Positions 59,301-62,300 of a stretch of DNA of 64,000 nt are shown here, piece by piece. The position numbers were made by a program, and so were the translations under genes. Source of the stretch: Chrysemys picta bellii (lineage: Eukaryota > Chordata > Testudines > Emydidae); the NCBI RefSeq assembly GCF_011386835.1, contig NC_088801.1, positions 682,001-746,000 on the forward strand. Reading direction: 5' to 3'. A model generated the notes under the pieces. It was not told the origin of the DNA. It saw only the letters and a program-made list of their open reading frames with translations, and made no database searches. Position 1 is the stretch's first letter; each line of letters opens with the position of its first letter.

Positions 59301-62300
59301 GGAGGTGTGGCAGAGCGTGTGTCGCTGCCGCACCCTTAAGAGCTGAAAGACGTGGGGTGGGAGCAGATGCAGCCTGCGCCCAGGAGGGAGCCAGGGCTGG
59401 CTGGGGCCCCCCCGCTGGGCGGACTGGAAGGTCTGACTGTTAGCTGGGCAGTCAAGGTCACTGCAGTTCAATTAACGACTCATGGGATTTGGGAGCCGTA
59501 ATGAAGGGGAAGCGGCGACGGGGGGATTCCGCGGGACGAGCCAATGTCTCCCAAAGGCCAGCCCTGTGCCATCCAGGGCCGCATGGCACGGAAACATGGT
59601 GTTTAATGCCGACCTCGCCTCCCCCTCCCCTGTCCTGCCCGAACCCAATCCTGGACCGGGTCCACGGGGCCCAGCAAGGCCGGGGGCACGAGACCACAGG
59701 CCCGCAGCCAGCCCCCGCCGATCACACACTCTCACGCCCCAGAGGCACTAAGCCCCCCCCAGCTTTGACTCCTTGGCCTTCACAAGCACAACTGCTCCCA
59801 GGCTTCACCGAGGGCCGACATTCAGGGGAGCTCAGTGGGTTCCCCCTGGGTGCTGCATCCGCCTCCCACAGTCTCCCCCTCGCAGCCTCGAGCGCCCTCC
59901 CTTGGGGCCCGCCAAGGAGTGAGCGCCCCCTGTTCCCGGCTGCATGCCTGGGGGCTCAGCACATGCTGGGCAGGGAGGGAGGGAAACGCTTCCAGCACAA
60001 AGAACAGGAGTACTTGTGGCACCTTAGAGACTAACAAATTGTTACTCTCTAAGGTGCCAGAAGTACTCCTGTTCTTTTTGCGGATACAGACTAACACGGC
60101 TGCTACTCTGAAATCTGCTTCCAGCACAGACGCTTGGCTCCCAGCCACCCCCCCCGGTCCCCCAGGGCCAAACCCACTCAGGGGAGATTGTCACTAACAG
60201 CTCACAGCCCCGCCCCCAAACACATCACCCCCCTCCCACCCAACCTGGCTCAGTGCCAGAAGGGATACATGGCCAGGTGTGATGAAGGGGGGGGATGTTC
60301 TTAGTGTTTTGCATGAACCCTGTTTGTGTCTTAGATTCCCTGTGTCCTGCATGTGTAACGAGGGGGTGGCAGGGGGGGTTGTTGCAGAGGACCAGGTGTG
60401 ACCTCGCCTAGCAGCCCGGACCCTGGATAACTGCCTGGAGATGGGGGACCTGACGACTGGTGACCAGGAGGCCCAGCCCAGCTTGGCAGTCAGCCGGTTC
60501 TGGCCAGTGGGAGGACAATGGGCTGGCGAGAGAGGATCCCAGTGACCTGACCAGCCGGTTCCAGCCAGGGGTGGGAACAAAGGAGGGAAGAGAGGAGGCC
60601 CAGGTGACCTATTTACCTGGGACTGCAGACAATGGACAGGGGAGGAGCCGTAGTGGGAGATGATTTCGGCTGATCGGCTGGAAGGAGGGGGCGGCTGGAC
60701 TGGGGAGAGAGGAGCCAGAGCCCCCCCGGAGGCTGGAGAGACCTAGATGTACTGGGCTGAGGGTTGCTAGGCCCAAGGGCCTGGAGAGTTTCCTGTGCTG
60801 GGTTCAGACGCTCAATAAACCTCCTGTTTTATGCTGGCTGAGAGTCGCTCTGGACCGTATGGAGCCAAGAGAGAGCACGAGTCCTGTGAGTCCGTGACAC
60901 CAGGACCCTTCTGTCCTGCTCCCCTGTCGCTCTTCTCACTTGAGCCTCCGAGCCCAGACAGCAGCAGCACCAAGCCGGGGTGAAGGCAGGACAGCCAGAG
61001 AGACAGGCCCTGATCCTGGCTGGCCAGAGCAGTCCTAGGTCATCGTGGCATCCCCGCCTATGTCCTAGGGAGAGCCTCCCCTTCCCGTGCTCTTTGACAC
61101 TGGAACCGGAGAACCCCCCCAACCCACCAAACAGCCTTCTGCGTCCCCAAGCCCACCCTTCTGCCTTGCAATGTCCTAACCAGAAATGCCACTGCAATGA
61201 AGCAGGAATTGGCTGTAATATTTTCATGAAGCCTATGCGTGCCTCAGTTTCCCCTATGTGCTGCAGTGACCTCGGGGATAGAAAGGCCTGTCGCTCTCCG
61301 GGCCGGCTAACACAGGTGTGACGGGCTCCCAGTTGTCTGGGCCCTTAGGTCCCATAGCAGTGGAGCTCTGAGAAGACAATGGCAAATCCGACTGCCCAGA
61401 CATGGACCCCAGCAACCAGCGACCCAGAGAGATCTGGACTCCCCGCCTCACCCAGCATCCCCCAGCTCGGGATCAAAGGGCTGGGGGAAGGGGGAGGGGA
61501 GAGTTAAGTGTGGGCTGCAGGCAGCAATCAGTGCACCTGGCCTGGGACAAGATCAGAGGGACGGGGCTTTGGGCTCTGGGCTCCCCAAGGGCTCCCTGTG
61601 CTGGGTCCAGGTGACTAATAACCCAGCTGTCGGCCTGCGCTGCCTGCATGTCCCTGCAGATGCTTGGTGCTGCCCCCCAAGATGGTACAAGTCTCCCTCT
61701 GGGTCTGTCTCCGTGGGACTTGCTGCCTGGAGCACATGGGGCCAGCCCCAGGAGACGATGAAGCCACGTGGCTTCCACTGGAGGAGGTGTGAGACCCCTC
61801 GGGGGCCCGGCCCACTGACGGGGCCTCCCAGAACCGGTCCCCATGCTGGGGCCGTGGCCACGATCCTGATCCCACCATTACCACCACCACTTCCTCCAGA
61901 CCACCACGGCCCACCCTACAGCCCCAGAGCCCTGGCTTCTCTGCAAATTGTCCCACTGGCAAATCAGGATCCCGTTTCCGCTTCCTCCTGATCCAGCCCC
62001 CCCAGGTAACCCCAGCCCACCAGGAAACCAGTGCGAGTGGGTCAGGTTTGCCCCTCCATACACCTGGGCTAAAGCCAGTGACCAGCATCAGCCTGCTCTG
62101 ACCCTCCCCCTTGCCTGCTGTGGGCAAGGCCCCTGTGTCTCTGCACCCCCCCAGGGCCCTACCTCTCACATGCAGCTGCACGGCACTGAGGGTCTGGCCA
62201 GCCGTGTTGGAGGCGGTGCAGATGTACAGCCCCTGGTCCCGGGCCTTGCAGTACAGCACTTTCAGGATGAAGTAGCCTTCCCTGTCCTCATAGACCAGGT

